The notes: generated by a model from the letters alone, not told the origin. DNA of 64,000 nucleotides from Lysobacteraceae bacterium NML93-0793 (GCA_002324875.1 NTJG01000001.1:1-64000); one strand, 5' to 3'. Positions 32,677-42,164 are shown, counted from the stretch's first letter. Translations and numbers: made by a program.

Positions 32677-33426
32677 TCAGCGCTCCAGCGGATACACGCG
32701 TGTGACCTGACACCGTGTGCGCGCAACGACGCCGGTGCTGCCCAGTGTGCGCATGAAGCCCGCGCCCGAGGGATCGGTCGCCTTGGTGCTGCGCGAGAAC
32801 ATGGCATGGTCGCCCGCGTGTCCGCAGACCACGCCGGTGCCCACGCCGGACACGAGGTTCAGGGTGTCGGCGCGGTCCGTATCGCACTGCCCCTGGAGTT
32901 CGATCCGGTAGCGGCGATGCCCGGCCGCCTGGCGCGGCGAGACCTCGACCTCCAGGCCCTGCGGGCCGTCGTGCCAGCTGCGGAGCCAGCGGCTGGCGAC
33001 GCAATAGTCCGGTGTGCCGCGGAAGCCGCGTGCGCGTCGGTCCTGCACCACGACCCGGTCCAGCGTGCGCATCGCCTGGCGGGAATCCCGCAGCAGCGCG
33101 GCGTAGTCACGGGCGTCGACGGGCGCGACCGCCGCCACCGGGCAGGCGCGGTCGGCTGCGCGCACGGCCTCGCCGTCCCGCCCGCAGAGCCAGCCGTCCC
33201 AGCCGACGAACGCCGGCGCGGAATCGTCGAGCAGACCGGGGCAGGCATCGGCGAGCGTCAACTGGCGGCGATCGCCGCGTGTATCGCGCAGCAGCAGGGT
33301 CTGCGCGTCGATCTGGTGGGCCTCGGCGATCGCGCGGCCGTCGATGCAATGTGGCGCGGGCGGCTCGCGCCCCGTTGCCGGCAGCGCCAATGCGGCCAGC
33401 AGGCCCAGACTCCAGATGCGTCGCAT
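32677..33426 (-). CDS. Exported Cys-rich protein with two similar halves
   Basis: 249 residues from ATG 33426, at the head of a short signal (RRIWSLGLLAALALPATG). The two halves share a pattern of a Cys, a basic/hydrophobic strand and a closing Cys-Gly: residues 27-85 contain HCIDGRAIAEAHQ and a GWLCGRDGE, while the second half contains YRIELQGQCDTDR and GVVCGHAGD. The second half resembles the DUF6491 family of small exported Xanthomonad proteins. Function unknown. It converges with the gene before it and lies back-to-back with 33574. Confidence 0.68.
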   Translation of the reverse strand: MRRIWSLGLLAALALPATGREPPAPHCIDGRAIAEAHQIDAQTLLLRDTRGDRRQLTLADACPGLLDDSAPAFVGWDGWLCGRDGEAVRAADRACPVAAVAPVDARDYAALLRDSRQAMRTLDRVVVQDRRARGFRGTPDYCVASRWLRSWHDGPQGLEVEVSPRQAAGHRRYRIELQGQCDTDRADTLNLVSGVGTGVVCGHAGDHAMFSRSTKATDPSGAGFMRTLGSTGVVARTRCQVTRVYPLER

Positions 33427-33573
33427 TGCGGGATCCGTCCGCCGTCCGTGGACGGCACCGTACCCCGGATTGTCCGCGCCGTCGATCCGCCCTCTGGTCG
33501 ATGGACGTGTGCCAGCGCACACTTCGCATCAGCGGCGACAGCGTGTCGACGCACAGGGGGATGGAGACATTCG

Positions 33574-34386
33574 ATGGGGTTCCAACGCGGTGCCTGCGGC
33601 CTGTGCGCCGCACTTCTGATCGCCGGGGCCAGTGGCCAGGCCGTGGCGCAGTCCTACGGCAACTTCGTGCTGGGCGCCGGCTTCACGCCCGATCCGCAGA
33701 CCGGACAGGGCCGTACCGGCGGTGCCACCCAGGCCAACCGCTTCGGTCCGCAGTGCGCCGGCATGATCGACAGCACGCCCGACCACACGATCAAGGTCAC
33801 ATCCGCGCTCGATCTGCAGCTGTCGGTCGACAGCACCACCGATTCGACCCTGGTCGTCGTCGGTCCGGCGGGTGTGTTCTGCGACGACGACAGCGGCGGC
33901 CAGCTCGATGCGCGCATCGACGCGCGGCTCACGCCTGGCGAGTACGCGGTGTACGTGGGCCATCTCGACACCGCGGGCGACTACACGCTGACCCTGAGCG
34001 AGGGCGCCGGCGCAGCCGTCGGTGGCATGTACGCCAACTTCACCCTCGGCGCCGGGTTCACGCCGGATCCGCAGGTCGGCACCGGTACTACCGGCGGTGG
34101 TATCGCTGCGAGCACCTACGGCGCGCACTGCACCGGCATGATCGATTCCACGCCCGACCACCGGCTGACGATCACCTCCACCGTGACCCTGCGCCTGGCC
34201 GTGACCAGTACCACCGATTCCAGCCTCGTCGTGCGCGGCCCGGGCAAGGTGCTGTGCGACGACGACAGCGGCGGCCAGCTCGATGCCGCGGTGGTCGACA
34301 GCTTCCGCCCGGGCGAATACGAGATCTACGTCGGTCACCTGGGACAGGCGGGCGAGTACCGGCTGGAGATCAGCGAGACGCGCTGA
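33574..34386 (+). CDS. Exported protein made of two tandem ~115-residue repeats
   Basis: 270 residues. A Sec signal (about 1-26, ending AVAQ) exports it. Residues 28-143 and 153-268 are copies of one another at an offset of 125. Shared blocks are LGAGFTPDPQ, GMIDSTPDH, CDDDSGGQLDA, and PGEY..YVGHL...G.Y.L..SE. The beta-rich look and CDDDSGG acidic loop recall prepeptidase C-terminal or calcium-binding beta-sandwich domains. No catalytic residues are evident, so it is more likely a binding protein. ATG 33574 is preceded by GGGGGATGGAG. It has no operon partner. Confidence 0.78.
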   Translation: MGFQRGACGLCAALLIAGASGQAVAQSYGNFVLGAGFTPDPQTGQGRTGGATQANRFGPQCAGMIDSTPDHTIKVTSALDLQLSVDSTTDSTLVVVGPAGVFCDDDSGGQLDARIDARLTPGEYAVYVGHLDTAGDYTLTLSEGAGAAVGGMYANFTLGAGFTPDPQVGTGTTGGGIAASTYGAHCTGMIDSTPDHRLTITSTVTLRLAVTSTTDSSLVVRGPGKVLCDDDSGGQLDAAVVDSFRPGEYEIYVGHLGQAGEYRLEISETR

Positions 34387-34462
34387 GCCCAGTGCGGGCT
34401 CGAGACTGACGGCCAGCCTAAGCGCCTGCGCGCAGGTCGCGCTCCGCGCACGCGGCACGGGA

Positions 34463-35947
34463 TCAGTCCGCCGGCACCGTGCGCTCCCGGGCCCAGTGGC
34501 GCAGGGCGTCGACCTGCTCGCGCATCATCACCGACAGCGGGCGCGTGTCGCGCAGGGCGTCGACGACCATCCGCTGCGACAGCGGCGCGCCATCGGCATG
34601 CGCGGCGTAGAGCGCGGCGACGATGGCCTGTTCGATCTCGGCGCCGGAGAAGCCTTCGGCCTCGGTCGCCAGCCGTGGCAGATCGAATTGCGAGACATCG
34701 AAGCCGCGCCGCGCCAGATGCACGGCGAACACCTCGGCGCGCACGTCGGCGCCGGGCAGATCGACGAAGAAGGTCTCGTCGAAGCGCCCCTTGCGCAGCA
34801 GTTCGGGCGGCAGGTCGTGCACCTGGTTGGCGGTGGCGACCAGGAACACCTTGGATTTGCGCTCGGCCATCCAGGTCAGCAGGAAGCCGAGCACGCGGCG
34901 CGAGACGCCACCGTCGCTGTCGCCACTCGAGGCCAGGCCTTTCTCGATCTCGTCGATCCACAGCACGCAGGGCGCCAGCTGCTCGGTCGAGGCGATCGCG
35001 TCACGCAGGTTGCGCTCGGTCTCGCCGTGGTACTTGTCGTAGAGCGTGCCGAAATCCAGCCGCACCAGCGGCACGCCGAAGCCGCCGGCGATGGCCTTGG
35101 CGAGCAATGATTTTCCGCAGCCCTGCACGCCGAGCAGCAGCACGCCCTTGGGCGGATCGAGACCGGGCGGCGCGTCGCCTTCGACGAATACGCGGCGTCG
35201 CTGCTCGACCCAGCGCTTGAGGCGGCGCGCACCGGCGACATCGGCGAAACCGGCGGTGTCGTATTCGTAATGCAGATGCCCGCTCTTGTTGAGCAGGTCG
35301 AACTTCAGCCTGGCCAGCGCCGGCAGGTCGTCATGGCCGAGCGCGCCGTCGACGTGGATCAGCTGTCGGGTGATGCGACGCGCATCGCCCGATGACAGAC
35401 CCTGCAGGTTGCGCACGATCTGGCGCACCGCGTCGGCGTCGGCTTCGACGCGGCGGCCGCCGTGTTCCTGCTGGTAGGCCGCCGCTTCCTCGCGCACCAG
35501 TCTGAGCAGGGCATCGGCGTCGGGCAGGCGCGGCCGGAAGCGCACGGCCATCGCCTCCAGGTCCGCCGGCAGTTCGATCGTGTGCCCGACCAGCACGATC
35601 ACATGCGGCAGACAGTGGCGCCGCTGGACCAGGTCGCGCAGCTGGCGCTGGGTGCCCGCGTAGCCGAGATAGGGATGGAAATCGAGCAGCAGATAGATGC
35701 CGCGCTGCTCGGCCTCGCGGATCGCGGCCAGGGTGTTGCTGGCATCGGGCGCGGTGTCGGTCTCCGATTCGCCGTCGAGATCGAGCCGCCGCAGGCCTTC
35801 GGTGATCGTCCAGCGGTAGAGCGCGCGCCAGACCTGCTGCAGCGACTGCCGGAACAGCTCGACCACGCGCGGCTCGTCCGGCGTCTCGACGACGATCAGC
35901 GGCGTGTTGGCGCGGATCAGCGCCGCGAGGTCCTGCAGTTCGCTCAT
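34463..35947 (-). CDS. AAA+ ATPase (Ycf46/FtsH-like ATPase domain)
   Basis: 494 residues. The first 220 residues are a non-catalytic AAA-like domain lacking Walker motifs. The active ATPase domain follows (about 235-440): Walker A GVQGCGKS (273-280), Walker B LWIDEIEKG (about 329), sensor 1 ATANQ (about 371) and an arginine-finger segment LRKGRFDE (about 384). The degenerate first half plus active second half is the Ycf46 type. No TM helix or protease domain follows, so it is a soluble remodelling ATPase; substrate unknown. It is divergent from parA. Confidence 0.86.
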   Translation of the reverse strand: MSELQDLAALIRANTPLIVVETPDEPRVVELFRQSLQQVWRALYRWTITEGLRRLDLDGESETDTAPDASNTLAAIREAEQRGIYLLLDFHPYLGYAGTQRQLRDLVQRRHCLPHVIVLVGHTIELPADLEAMAVRFRPRLPDADALLRLVREEAAAYQQEHGGRRVEADADAVRQIVRNLQGLSSGDARRITRQLIHVDGALGHDDLPALARLKFDLLNKSGHLHYEYDTAGFADVAGARRLKRWVEQRRRVFVEGDAPPGLDPPKGVLLLGVQGCGKSLLAKAIAGGFGVPLVRLDFGTLYDKYHGETERNLRDAIASTEQLAPCVLWIDEIEKGLASSGDSDGGVSRRVLGFLLTWMAERKSKVFLVATANQVHDLPPELLRKGRFDETFFVDLPGADVRAEVFAVHLARRGFDVSQFDLPRLATEAEGFSGAEIEQAIVAALYAAHADGAPLSQRMVVDALRDTRPLSVMMREQVDALRHWARERTVPAD

Positions 35948-36060
35948 GGGCGCGGGTCGTTCGCGAGGGAAGGCGCGATGTTAACGGGGCGGCCGGCCTG
36001 CGGTCGCGGCCCGGGAGCGGGCGGTGTACGCTCGACCGATCGCGGACGGCGGAGAGTTCG

Positions 36061-36693
36061 ATGAAGACCGTGCTGGTGGCCAGTTCCAAAGGCGGTGTCG
36101 GCAAGACCACGCTCGCCACGCATCTGGCCGCGCAGGCCGCGCTGGCGGGCGAGGCGACGGTGCTGATCGACGCCGATCCGCAACAGTCCTCCACCCGGTG
36201 GGCCGAGCGCCGCGCCGGCCTCGACAGCGCCGTGCTGCCCATTGATGGCAGTGCGCGCCACAAGAAGGTGCTCGCGGCGATTCCCGAAGGCACCACACGC
36301 GTGGTGATCGATGCCGCGGCCGGAGCGATGGCCGACGATCTCGACGCCTATCTCGAACAGGCCGACGCTGTGGTGGTGCCGGTGCTGCCGTCGGCGCTGG
36401 ACATCGACGCCACCGTCGGCTTCCTCAACACGCTGGCCAAGCACCCGGCGGTGCGCCGCGGGCAGACCCGCGTGGGCCTGGTCGCCAACCGCCTGCGGCC
36501 GTGGACCAACGCCTCGCAACAGGCGGTGGCGCTGCTCGAGCAATGGCCGTATCCGGTGGTCGCGCAGCTGCGCGACAGCCAGGCCTACGTGATGCTCGTG
36601 GGCCTGGGGCGCAGTCTGTTCGACTACCATTCGGCCCAGGTCCGTGACCATCAGTCCGACTGGGCGCCGCTGCTGAAATGGCTCAGGAAGTGA
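36061..36693 (+). CDS. ParA family ATPase
   Basis: 210 residues. It has the deviant Walker A KGGVGKTT (about 10-17) with its signature first Lys, IDADPQQSS (switch/Walker A'), and VVIDAAAGA (Walker B-like). This is the short MinD/ParA type used to position chromosomes, plasmids or protein clusters. No parB gene is next to it, so it is an orphan ParA. ATG 36061 follows GGAGAG. It heads a plus-strand run with sixA, yceI and a phospholipase D gene, though the gap to sixA is 58 bases. Confidence 0.85.
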   Translation: MKTVLVASSKGGVGKTTLATHLAAQAALAGEATVLIDADPQQSSTRWAERRAGLDSAVLPIDGSARHKKVLAAIPEGTTRVVIDAAAGAMADDLDAYLEQADAVVVPVLPSALDIDATVGFLNTLAKHPAVRRGQTRVGLVANRLRPWTNASQQAVALLEQWPYPVVAQLRDSQAYVMLVGLGRSLFDYHSAQVRDHQSDWAPLLKWLRK

Positions 36694-36751
36694 CCGCGCT
36701 CGCCCCTTTTTCCCGCGTCTGCAAACGCGCCCGACGAGACCGCCGCCGACC

Positions 36752-37228
36752 ATGCGCGAACTGATCCTGCTCCGTCATGCCCACGCCGATCCGGCGCTGC
36801 CCGGTCAGCCCGACATCGACCGGCCGCTGTCGGCCGAAGGCCTGGCCGAAGCCGAGGCCGCCGGGCGCTGGCTGCGCGATCGTGGCCTTGTGCCCGACTG
36901 CGTGCTCTGCTCGCCGGCCCGCCGTACGCGCGAAACCCTGGAGGCGGTGCTCGGCATCGTCGGCTATGTCGACCAGCGCCTGGAGCCGGCGATCTACGAG
37001 GCGACCTCGGGCACGCTGGCGACGCTGGCGGACGAACACTGCGAGGTCGGTCGATTGATGCTGGTGGGCCACAACCCGGGGCTGGAGCGTCTGGCGGCGC
37101 TGCTGCACAGCGGCCAGACCGGTGAATACCGCGGCATGCCCCCGGCCGGTATCGCCGTGCTCGACCTGCGCGACGCCGCCCAGATCGAACCCGGCGCGGC
37201 CGAGCTGTCGGCGTTCTGGTGGCCCTAG
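36752..37228 (+). CDS. sixA: Phosphohistidine phosphatase SixA
   Basis: 158 residues. SixA removes phosphate from histidine of Hpt/EIIA-type proteins. The RHG/RHA catalytic motif is LLRHAHAD (His 9), the second His is in LVGHNPGLE, and SPARRTRETLEAV supplies the Arg of the phosphate pocket. Length and motif order match SixA proper. The yceI start overlaps the end of this gene by ten bases, so these are co-translated. No obvious phosphorelay partner is nearby. Confidence 0.9.
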   Translation: MRELILLRHAHADPALPGQPDIDRPLSAEGLAEAEAAGRWLRDRGLVPDCVLCSPARRTRETLEAVLGIVGYVDQRLEPAIYEATSGTLATLADEHCEVGRLMLVGHNPGLERLAALLHSGQTGEYRGMPPAGIAVLDLRDAAQIEPGAAELSAFWWP

Positions 37229-37866
37229 CCCGAGGATTCCGGGCCGTGCCGTGCACTGCCGCTCGCCCTGATGTCGCAGCTTCGGCGTTTGCCGCGCGGT
37301 GTGCGGCGGGCGCGCTGCTGGCTGCGGCCCTGGGCCTGATGCCGGTACTGCCGGCGTCGGCCACGCTGCCCGAGCGCGGGCTCGATACCGCCCGCTCGCA
37401 GATCGGCTTCACCCTGCGCACGCGCTGGGGGCAACTGCTGGAAGGGCGGTTCCCCGACTGGACCGGCCTGATCCGCACGCTGCCCGACGGTGCGCACCAG
37501 GTGCGGCTCACCCTGGACGCGGCCAGTGTCGAGATCGACGGCAATCGCAGCTACACGCGCATCACCCGGGGCCCCGGCTTCTTCGATGTCGAACGCTATC
37601 CCGAGGTGGTGTTCGTCTCGGATCCGTATTCGACCGTGCTGCTGCGCGACGGCGGCGAGATGACCGGCGTGCTCGCCATCCGCGGTGTACGCCAGCGCGA
37701 GAGTTTCCGCATCCAGCCGGCCGCCTGCGACCGGCCTGCGCTCGACTGCGATGTCGTCGGACAGGGCGACATCCGCCGCAGCCGGTATGCGATGGACCGG
37801 TGGGGCTACGCCCTGTCGGACCAGGTGCGCTTCACCCTGCGGATCCGGACCCTGGATACCGAGTGA
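37219..37866 (+). CDS. YceI family periplasmic protein
   Basis: 215 residues with a GTG start at 37219 overlapping the sixA stop; a downstream GTG is possible. A Sec signal (about 25-49, ending ASA) exports it. The lipocalin-like YceI fold is recognised by LDTARSQIGFTLRTRWGQ, EGRFPDWTG, FFDVERYPEVVFVS and the AMDRWGYAL end. YceI proteins bind isoprenoid or lipid ligands in the periplasm. The stop overlaps the next ATG by one base (TGATG). The run sixA-yceI-PLD is a tight cluster. Confidence 0.85.
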   Translation: MALARGFRAVPCTAARPDVAASAFAARCAAGALLAAALGLMPVLPASATLPERGLDTARSQIGFTLRTRWGQLLEGRFPDWTGLIRTLPDGAHQVRLTLDAASVEIDGNRSYTRITRGPGFFDVERYPEVVFVSDPYSTVLLRDGGEMTGVLAIRGVRQRESFRIQPAACDRPALDCDVVGQGDIRRSRYAMDRWGYALSDQVRFTLRIRTLDTE

Positions 37867-39857
37867 TGGGGCGTGTGCTGCGACTGCTGCTGCTGGCCGC
37901 CACGCTGGCCTCGACCGCGTGCACCACGCTGTCGCCGGCCAAGCGCGACGCGGCCGCGCACATCGCCGTGGTTGCACGCTCGACCGAGATCGTCTGCGAG
38001 CGCGCCGATGCCTGCGCCACGCCATCGCCGCTGCGGGAGCTCGGCGTGGACGCCATCGCGCGCAGCACGCCGGAGGCGCCGCGGCACCACGCGCTGCTGC
38101 TCGAATACGGCCAGGACGCACTGCTGGCGCGGCTGGACCTGATCCGCGGCGCGCAGCGTACGATCGACCTGCAGACCTACATCTTCGACGAGGACGATGC
38201 CGGCCACCTCGTGCTGGAAGAACTGCTGGCCGCCGCGCGTCGCGGCGTGCAGGTGCGCCTGCTGGTCGACCAGCTCTCGGCGATGCGCACCGTCGAGACC
38301 CTGTCCGCCCTGGCCGGCGGCCACACCAATTTCGAGCTGCGCATCTACAACCCGGTGCTCGGCCGCGCGCGCATCAGCTATCCGCGCTACGTGGTGGCGG
38401 CGGCCTGCTGCTGGCGCCGGCTCAACCAGCGCATGCACAGCAAGTCGCTGGTGGTCGACGGCGTGGTCGGCATCACCGGCGGGCGCAATTACCAGGACGA
38501 CTATTTCGACTGGAACGACAGCTTCAACTTCCGCGATCGCGACGTGCTCGTGGCCGGCCCGGTGGTGGCCGAGATGGAAGCGAACTTCGTCGCGTTCTGG
38601 CATGCGCCGCTGAGCACGCCGGTCGAACAGCTCACCGACGTCGGCCGCCAGCTGCTGCGCAACGGTGTGCCCGAGGTGTCGTTCCTCGATTACGCGCGTC
38701 CGGCGCGCGTGGCGGCGATGTCGGCCGACGCCGCCGATACCGGCCTGGTGCGGCGCCGTCTGGCCGCGGCCGCCATCGAGGTGGGACCGGTGGAATTCAT
38801 CGGCGATCTGCCCGACAAGCACCGTCGCAACCGGGAGGCGGCCCAGGCCGCGATCGCCGCGACGCCCCGCCTGCGCGAACTCATCGAATCGGCGCAGGAT
38901 GAAGTGCTGCTGCAGACGCCGTATCTGGTGCTGTCCAAGCCCGCCGAGCAGATGTTCCTCGATCTGCGCCAGCGCCCGTCACCGCCGCAGGTGGTGGTGT
39001 CGACCAACAGCCTCGCGGCGACGGATTCGTTCATCACCTACGCGCTGTCGTACAAGTACAAGCGCCGGCACCTGCGCGATTTCGGCTTCCACATCTACGA
39101 GTTCAAGCCGTTTCCGGAGAACGCGCCGATCGACCTCGACGCGACCGGCGCCGTCGGCATCTCGTGGAACGCCGACGGCAGCGTGGATCTCGATACGACC
39201 GCCGGTGCGGCGCCGGCGCCGTCCCCTACGGCGGGTCTGGTGCCGGGCTCGGGCTGGGGCTCGGGCGGCAGCCCCTCGACCGATGCGGGCGCGCGCGAAG
39301 GCGCGCCGCCGCTCAACCGCGAGTACTCGGCGCTGCGCTACGCCGGCATCGGCGTGAACCGCCGCGTGCCGCTCGACCGCGCCGGCGTGCGTGTGGGCCT
39401 GCATGCGAAATCGCTCGTGGTCGACGACCGCGTCGGCGTCGTCGGCACCCACAACTTCGATCCGCGCGGCGACAACCTCAACACCGAGAACGCGATCGTC
39501 ATCGAGGACGCGGCGTTCGCACGCAAGCTCGCGGCCAGCATCCGGCGCGACATCGCGCCGGAGAACGCGTGGACCATCGCGCGCCGCGACCGGCCGGCGG
39601 TGCTGCCGGGGGTCGACTATTCGATGGCCAAGGTCTCCGAGCGGCTGCCGGTGTTCGATTTCTGGCCCACGCGCTACGCCACCAGCTACGAGTTCCAGCC
39701 CGGGCCGGCGTGCCCGGCGCCGATCGCGCCCGACGCACCGGGCTTTCGCGAGTGTTATGTGCCGGTCGGCGATTTCCCCGAGGTCAGTCTCGGTTTCCGC
39801 AGCGTGCTCACGCGCATCTTCACCGCGTTCGGCGCGGGACTGGTGCCGATCCTCTAA
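37866..39857 (+). CDS. Phospholipase D family protein (two HKD motifs), lipoprotein
   Basis: 663 residues. A lipobox TACTT (Cys 19) follows a short signal. The two HxKxxxxD sites of the PLD/cardiolipin synthase superfamily are intact: RMHSKSLVVDG (His about 191) and GLHAKSLVVDD (about 513). Each is followed by the usual G.HN/G.RN element (ITGGRN and VGTHNFD). Between them, at about 445-481, is a low-complexity Pro/Gly/Ser linker that interrupts the second PLD half. Phosphatidyl transfer or hydrolysis in the periplasm is expected; exact substrate unknown. TGATG overlap with yceI implies translational coupling. Confidence 0.88.
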   Translation: MGRVLRLLLLAATLASTACTTLSPAKRDAAAHIAVVARSTEIVCERADACATPSPLRELGVDAIARSTPEAPRHHALLLEYGQDALLARLDLIRGAQRTIDLQTYIFDEDDAGHLVLEELLAAARRGVQVRLLVDQLSAMRTVETLSALAGGHTNFELRIYNPVLGRARISYPRYVVAAACCWRRLNQRMHSKSLVVDGVVGITGGRNYQDDYFDWNDSFNFRDRDVLVAGPVVAEMEANFVAFWHAPLSTPVEQLTDVGRQLLRNGVPEVSFLDYARPARVAAMSADAADTGLVRRRLAAAAIEVGPVEFIGDLPDKHRRNREAAQAAIAATPRLRELIESAQDEVLLQTPYLVLSKPAEQMFLDLRQRPSPPQVVVSTNSLAATDSFITYALSYKYKRRHLRDFGFHIYEFKPFPENAPIDLDATGAVGISWNADGSVDLDTTAGAAPAPSPTAGLVPGSGWGSGGSPSTDAGAREGAPPLNREYSALRYAGIGVNRRVPLDRAGVRVGLHAKSLVVDDRVGVVGTHNFDPRGDNLNTENAIVIEDAAFARKLAASIRRDIAPENAWTIARRDRPAVLPGVDYSMAKVSERLPVFDFWPTRYATSYEFQPGPACPAPIAPDAPGFRECYVPVGDFPEVSLGFRSVLTRIFTAFGAGLVPIL

Positions 39858-39897
39858 CCGGACGGGCGTGCGGCGTTGACGGCGCGGACGACGATCG

Positions 39898-39921
39898 ACC
39901 GCGCGGCGAATTCCGCGCGGT
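39898..39921 (-). terminator. Hairpin downstream of the glutathione peroxidase gene
   Basis: A perfect 9-bp stem, ACCGCGCGG with CCGCGCGGT, with a 6-nt loop, 21 bases beyond the minus-strand stop at 39943 and between convergent genes. No T-tract is seen. Confidence 0.4.
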
Positions 39922-39942
39922 GCAGCGTTGCGCGGGGTCGCC

Positions 39943-40488
39943 TCAGGCGGCGAGCGCGGCCTCGACCGCGGCGCGCAGCCGCGGATCGTCGGCGGTGACG
40001 TCGGGCGCGAACCGGTCGACGACCCGTCCGTCGCGGCCGATCAGGAACTTCTCGAAATTCCACAGCACACCTGGCGCCGGATTCGGGCTCATGCCGTAGC
40101 CGCGCAGGTTCTCGCGCATCGGGCCCTCGCCTGTGGCCTCCGTGCGGGCCGCCGTCAGCGCCGCGTACAACGGATGGATGGCCTCGCCGGTGACCGCGAT
40201 CTTCGAGAACAGCGGAAAGCTGACGTCGTAGGTGAGGCTGCAGAACTGCTGGATCTCGTCGTCGCTGCCCGGCTCCTGGCCGGCGAAATCGTTGGCCGGA
40301 AAGCCCAGGATCTCCAGCCCCGCGGCGTGCTTCTCGCGGTACAGCGCTTCCAGTCCGGCGTATTGCGGGGTCAACCCGCACTTCGACGCGACATTGACCA
40401 CCAGCAGCACCTTGCCGGCGTAAGCGCCGAGGGTGGTGGCGTCGCCGTCGATGGTGGTGAGCGGAATGTCGGTCAGCGGTGCAGTCAT
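39943..40488 (-). CDS. btuE: Glutathione peroxidase-like thiol peroxidase
   Basis: 181 residues. It reduces peroxides through a peroxidatic Cys, here in VNVASKCGLTPQY (Cys about 37; no selenocysteine codon). The Gln and Trp of the GPx triad are in FPANDFAGQEPGS and LWNFEKFLI. The family's YAGLEALY and FPLFSKI blocks are also present. ATG 40488 is the first start before the domain. Bacterial BtuE-type enzymes usually use thioredoxin as reductant; that is family knowledge. It is on its own, next to rmuC on the same strand (139 bases away). Confidence 0.92.
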   Translation of the reverse strand: MTAPLTDIPLTTIDGDATTLGAYAGKVLLVVNVASKCGLTPQYAGLEALYREKHAAGLEILGFPANDFAGQEPGSDDEIQQFCSLTYDVSFPLFSKIAVTGEAIHPLYAALTAARTEATGEGPMRENLRGYGMSPNPAPGVLWNFEKFLIGRDGRVVDRFAPDVTADDPRLRAAVEAALAA

Positions 40489-40627
40489 GGCGGTGCGCTC
40501 GGGACGGAGAGAAGGCGCGATGGTAGCGCCCCGCCCATGCTTCGACGGTGTCCAGTGCGCGGCGGCGCGCAACGTGGGCCGTTGCGTATCCAGACGGTCG
40601 CGAGCGCGCGCCTACCGGCCGTCGTGC

Positions 40628-42082
40628 CTAGGGCGCCTGCGCGTCGGCCTCGTCCTCGTCGCCCGTGGCCTCGTCGAATGCCTCGCCAAGCAGCGCCTGC
40701 GCATCCGGCCCGGGCAGCGATTCCACGCCGCGCAGGCGCCGCTCGATGGTGCGGGTCTTGCGGCTGGCCTCGCCGAGGCTCTTGCCGACGGTGCTGATCT
40801 GCTTCTCGGCCTTCTCGAGAATGCCGGCGAACTTGCCGAACTCGCTCTTCACCGCGCCCAGCACCTGCCAGACCTCGCTCGAGCGCTTCTCGATCGCCAG
40901 CGTGCGGAAGCCCATCTGCAGGCTGTTGAGCAGGGCGGTGAACGTGGTCGGCCCGGCGATGACGATGCGGTGTTCGCGCTGCAGCAGATCGACCAGGCCG
41001 GCGCGACGGATGGTCTCGGCATACAGGCCTTCGGTCGGCAGGAACATCACCGCGAAATCGGTGGTGTGCGGCGGGCACACGTACTTGTCGCTGATCGACT
41101 TGGCCTGCACCCGGATCGCGCGCTCGAGTTGCGCGGCGCTCGCCTTGACCGCATCGCTATCGCCGCCTTCCTGCGCATCGAGCAGGCGCTCGTAGTCCTC
41201 GCGCGGAAACTTCGCGTCGACCGGCAGCCACACCTGGCCGTCGGACTCGCTGCGGCCGGGCAGGCGGATCGCGAAGTCCACGGCTTCGCTGCTGTCGGGC
41301 TTCACCCGCACGCCGCGTGCGTACTGCTCGGCGGTGAGCGTGTGCTCGAGGATGTTCTCCAGCTGCACTTCGCCCCAGCCGCCGCGGTCCTTGACGTTGC
41401 TCAGCACGCGCTTGAGATCGCCCACGCCGGTGGCCAGCTGCTGCATCTCGCCGAGACCGCGCTGCACCTGTTCCAGCCGTTCGGAGACGAGCTTGAACGA
41501 CGCATCGAGCCGCGTGTTGAGCGTGGTCTGCAGCTTTTCGTCGACGGTCTCGCGCATCTGCTCGAGCTTGCCGGCGTTGTCGGCCTGCAGCGCCTTGAGT
41601 TGCTGTTCCAGCGTCGCGCGCATCTCGCCGATGCGCTGCTCGTTGCGCTGGGTGAGTTCATTGAGACGCGCGCCCAGTGCGTCGGCGAAGCGCTGCTGCT
41701 GCTCGGCGCCCTCGATCCGCGCCTTGCGTGCATCCTCGTTGAGCGCAGCGCGGAGCAGGTCGAGGCGTTCGTCGGTGGTGCGGGTGAAGGCATCGAGCCG
41801 TGCATCCGTGCGCAGGGTGAACTCGTCCAGGCGCTGGTCGGTGCGCGCGGTCGCGGCCTGCAGCTGCGCGCCGAACGCATCGGTGCGCTGGGCCTGGGCC
41901 AGGGCGAAGGCATCGAGCTGCTGGCGCAACTCGCCCCGGCCGTCGCGTTGTTCCTCGCGCAGCGCGCGCTCGATCGCCTCGCCGCCGTGGTCCGCGCGGC
42001 GCACCAGCAGGACGACGAGCAGGCCGGTCGCGACGACCAGCAGCAACAGGATCAGGACGAGCAGGACGAGCGTGGTGTTCAT
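40628..42082 (-). CDS. rmuC: DNA recombination protein RmuC
   Basis: 484 residues. It begins with a single TM helix (about 1-25), followed by a long coiled coil (about 45-230) and then the RmuC nuclease-like domain, recognised by GGWGEVQLENILEHTLTAEQ, DFAIRLPG, VDAKFPREDYERL, FLPTEGLYAE and LLNSLQMGFRTL. RmuC limits DNA inversions and repeat-mediated rearrangement; its nuclease activity is predicted. Length matches the family. The C-terminal acidic tail (DEATGDEDEADAQ) is unusual but not informative. It is transcribed away from the small membrane protein at 42165. Confidence 0.94.
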   Translation of the reverse strand: MNTTLVLLVLILLLLVVATGLLVVLLVRRADHGGEAIERALREEQRDGRGELRQQLDAFALAQAQRTDAFGAQLQAATARTDQRLDEFTLRTDARLDAFTRTTDERLDLLRAALNEDARKARIEGAEQQQRFADALGARLNELTQRNEQRIGEMRATLEQQLKALQADNAGKLEQMRETVDEKLQTTLNTRLDASFKLVSERLEQVQRGLGEMQQLATGVGDLKRVLSNVKDRGGWGEVQLENILEHTLTAEQYARGVRVKPDSSEAVDFAIRLPGRSESDGQVWLPVDAKFPREDYERLLDAQEGGDSDAVKASAAQLERAIRVQAKSISDKYVCPPHTTDFAVMFLPTEGLYAETIRRAGLVDLLQREHRIVIAGPTTFTALLNSLQMGFRTLAIEKRSSEVWQVLGAVKSEFGKFAGILEKAEKQISTVGKSLGEASRKTRTIERRLRGVESLPGPDAQALLGEAFDEATGDEDEADAQAP

Positions 42083-42164
42083 GCGGCAATTCTAGCGGGC
42101 GCCGTCTCAGCGGCTGCGCCGGCGTGCGAAACTCGCACCCCGGACGGAACACGAGACGACGGCG

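Noticed and set aside
34384..34400. A 6-bp stem after the tandem-repeat protein gene
   Set aside because: Too short and no T-tract; not convincing as a terminator.
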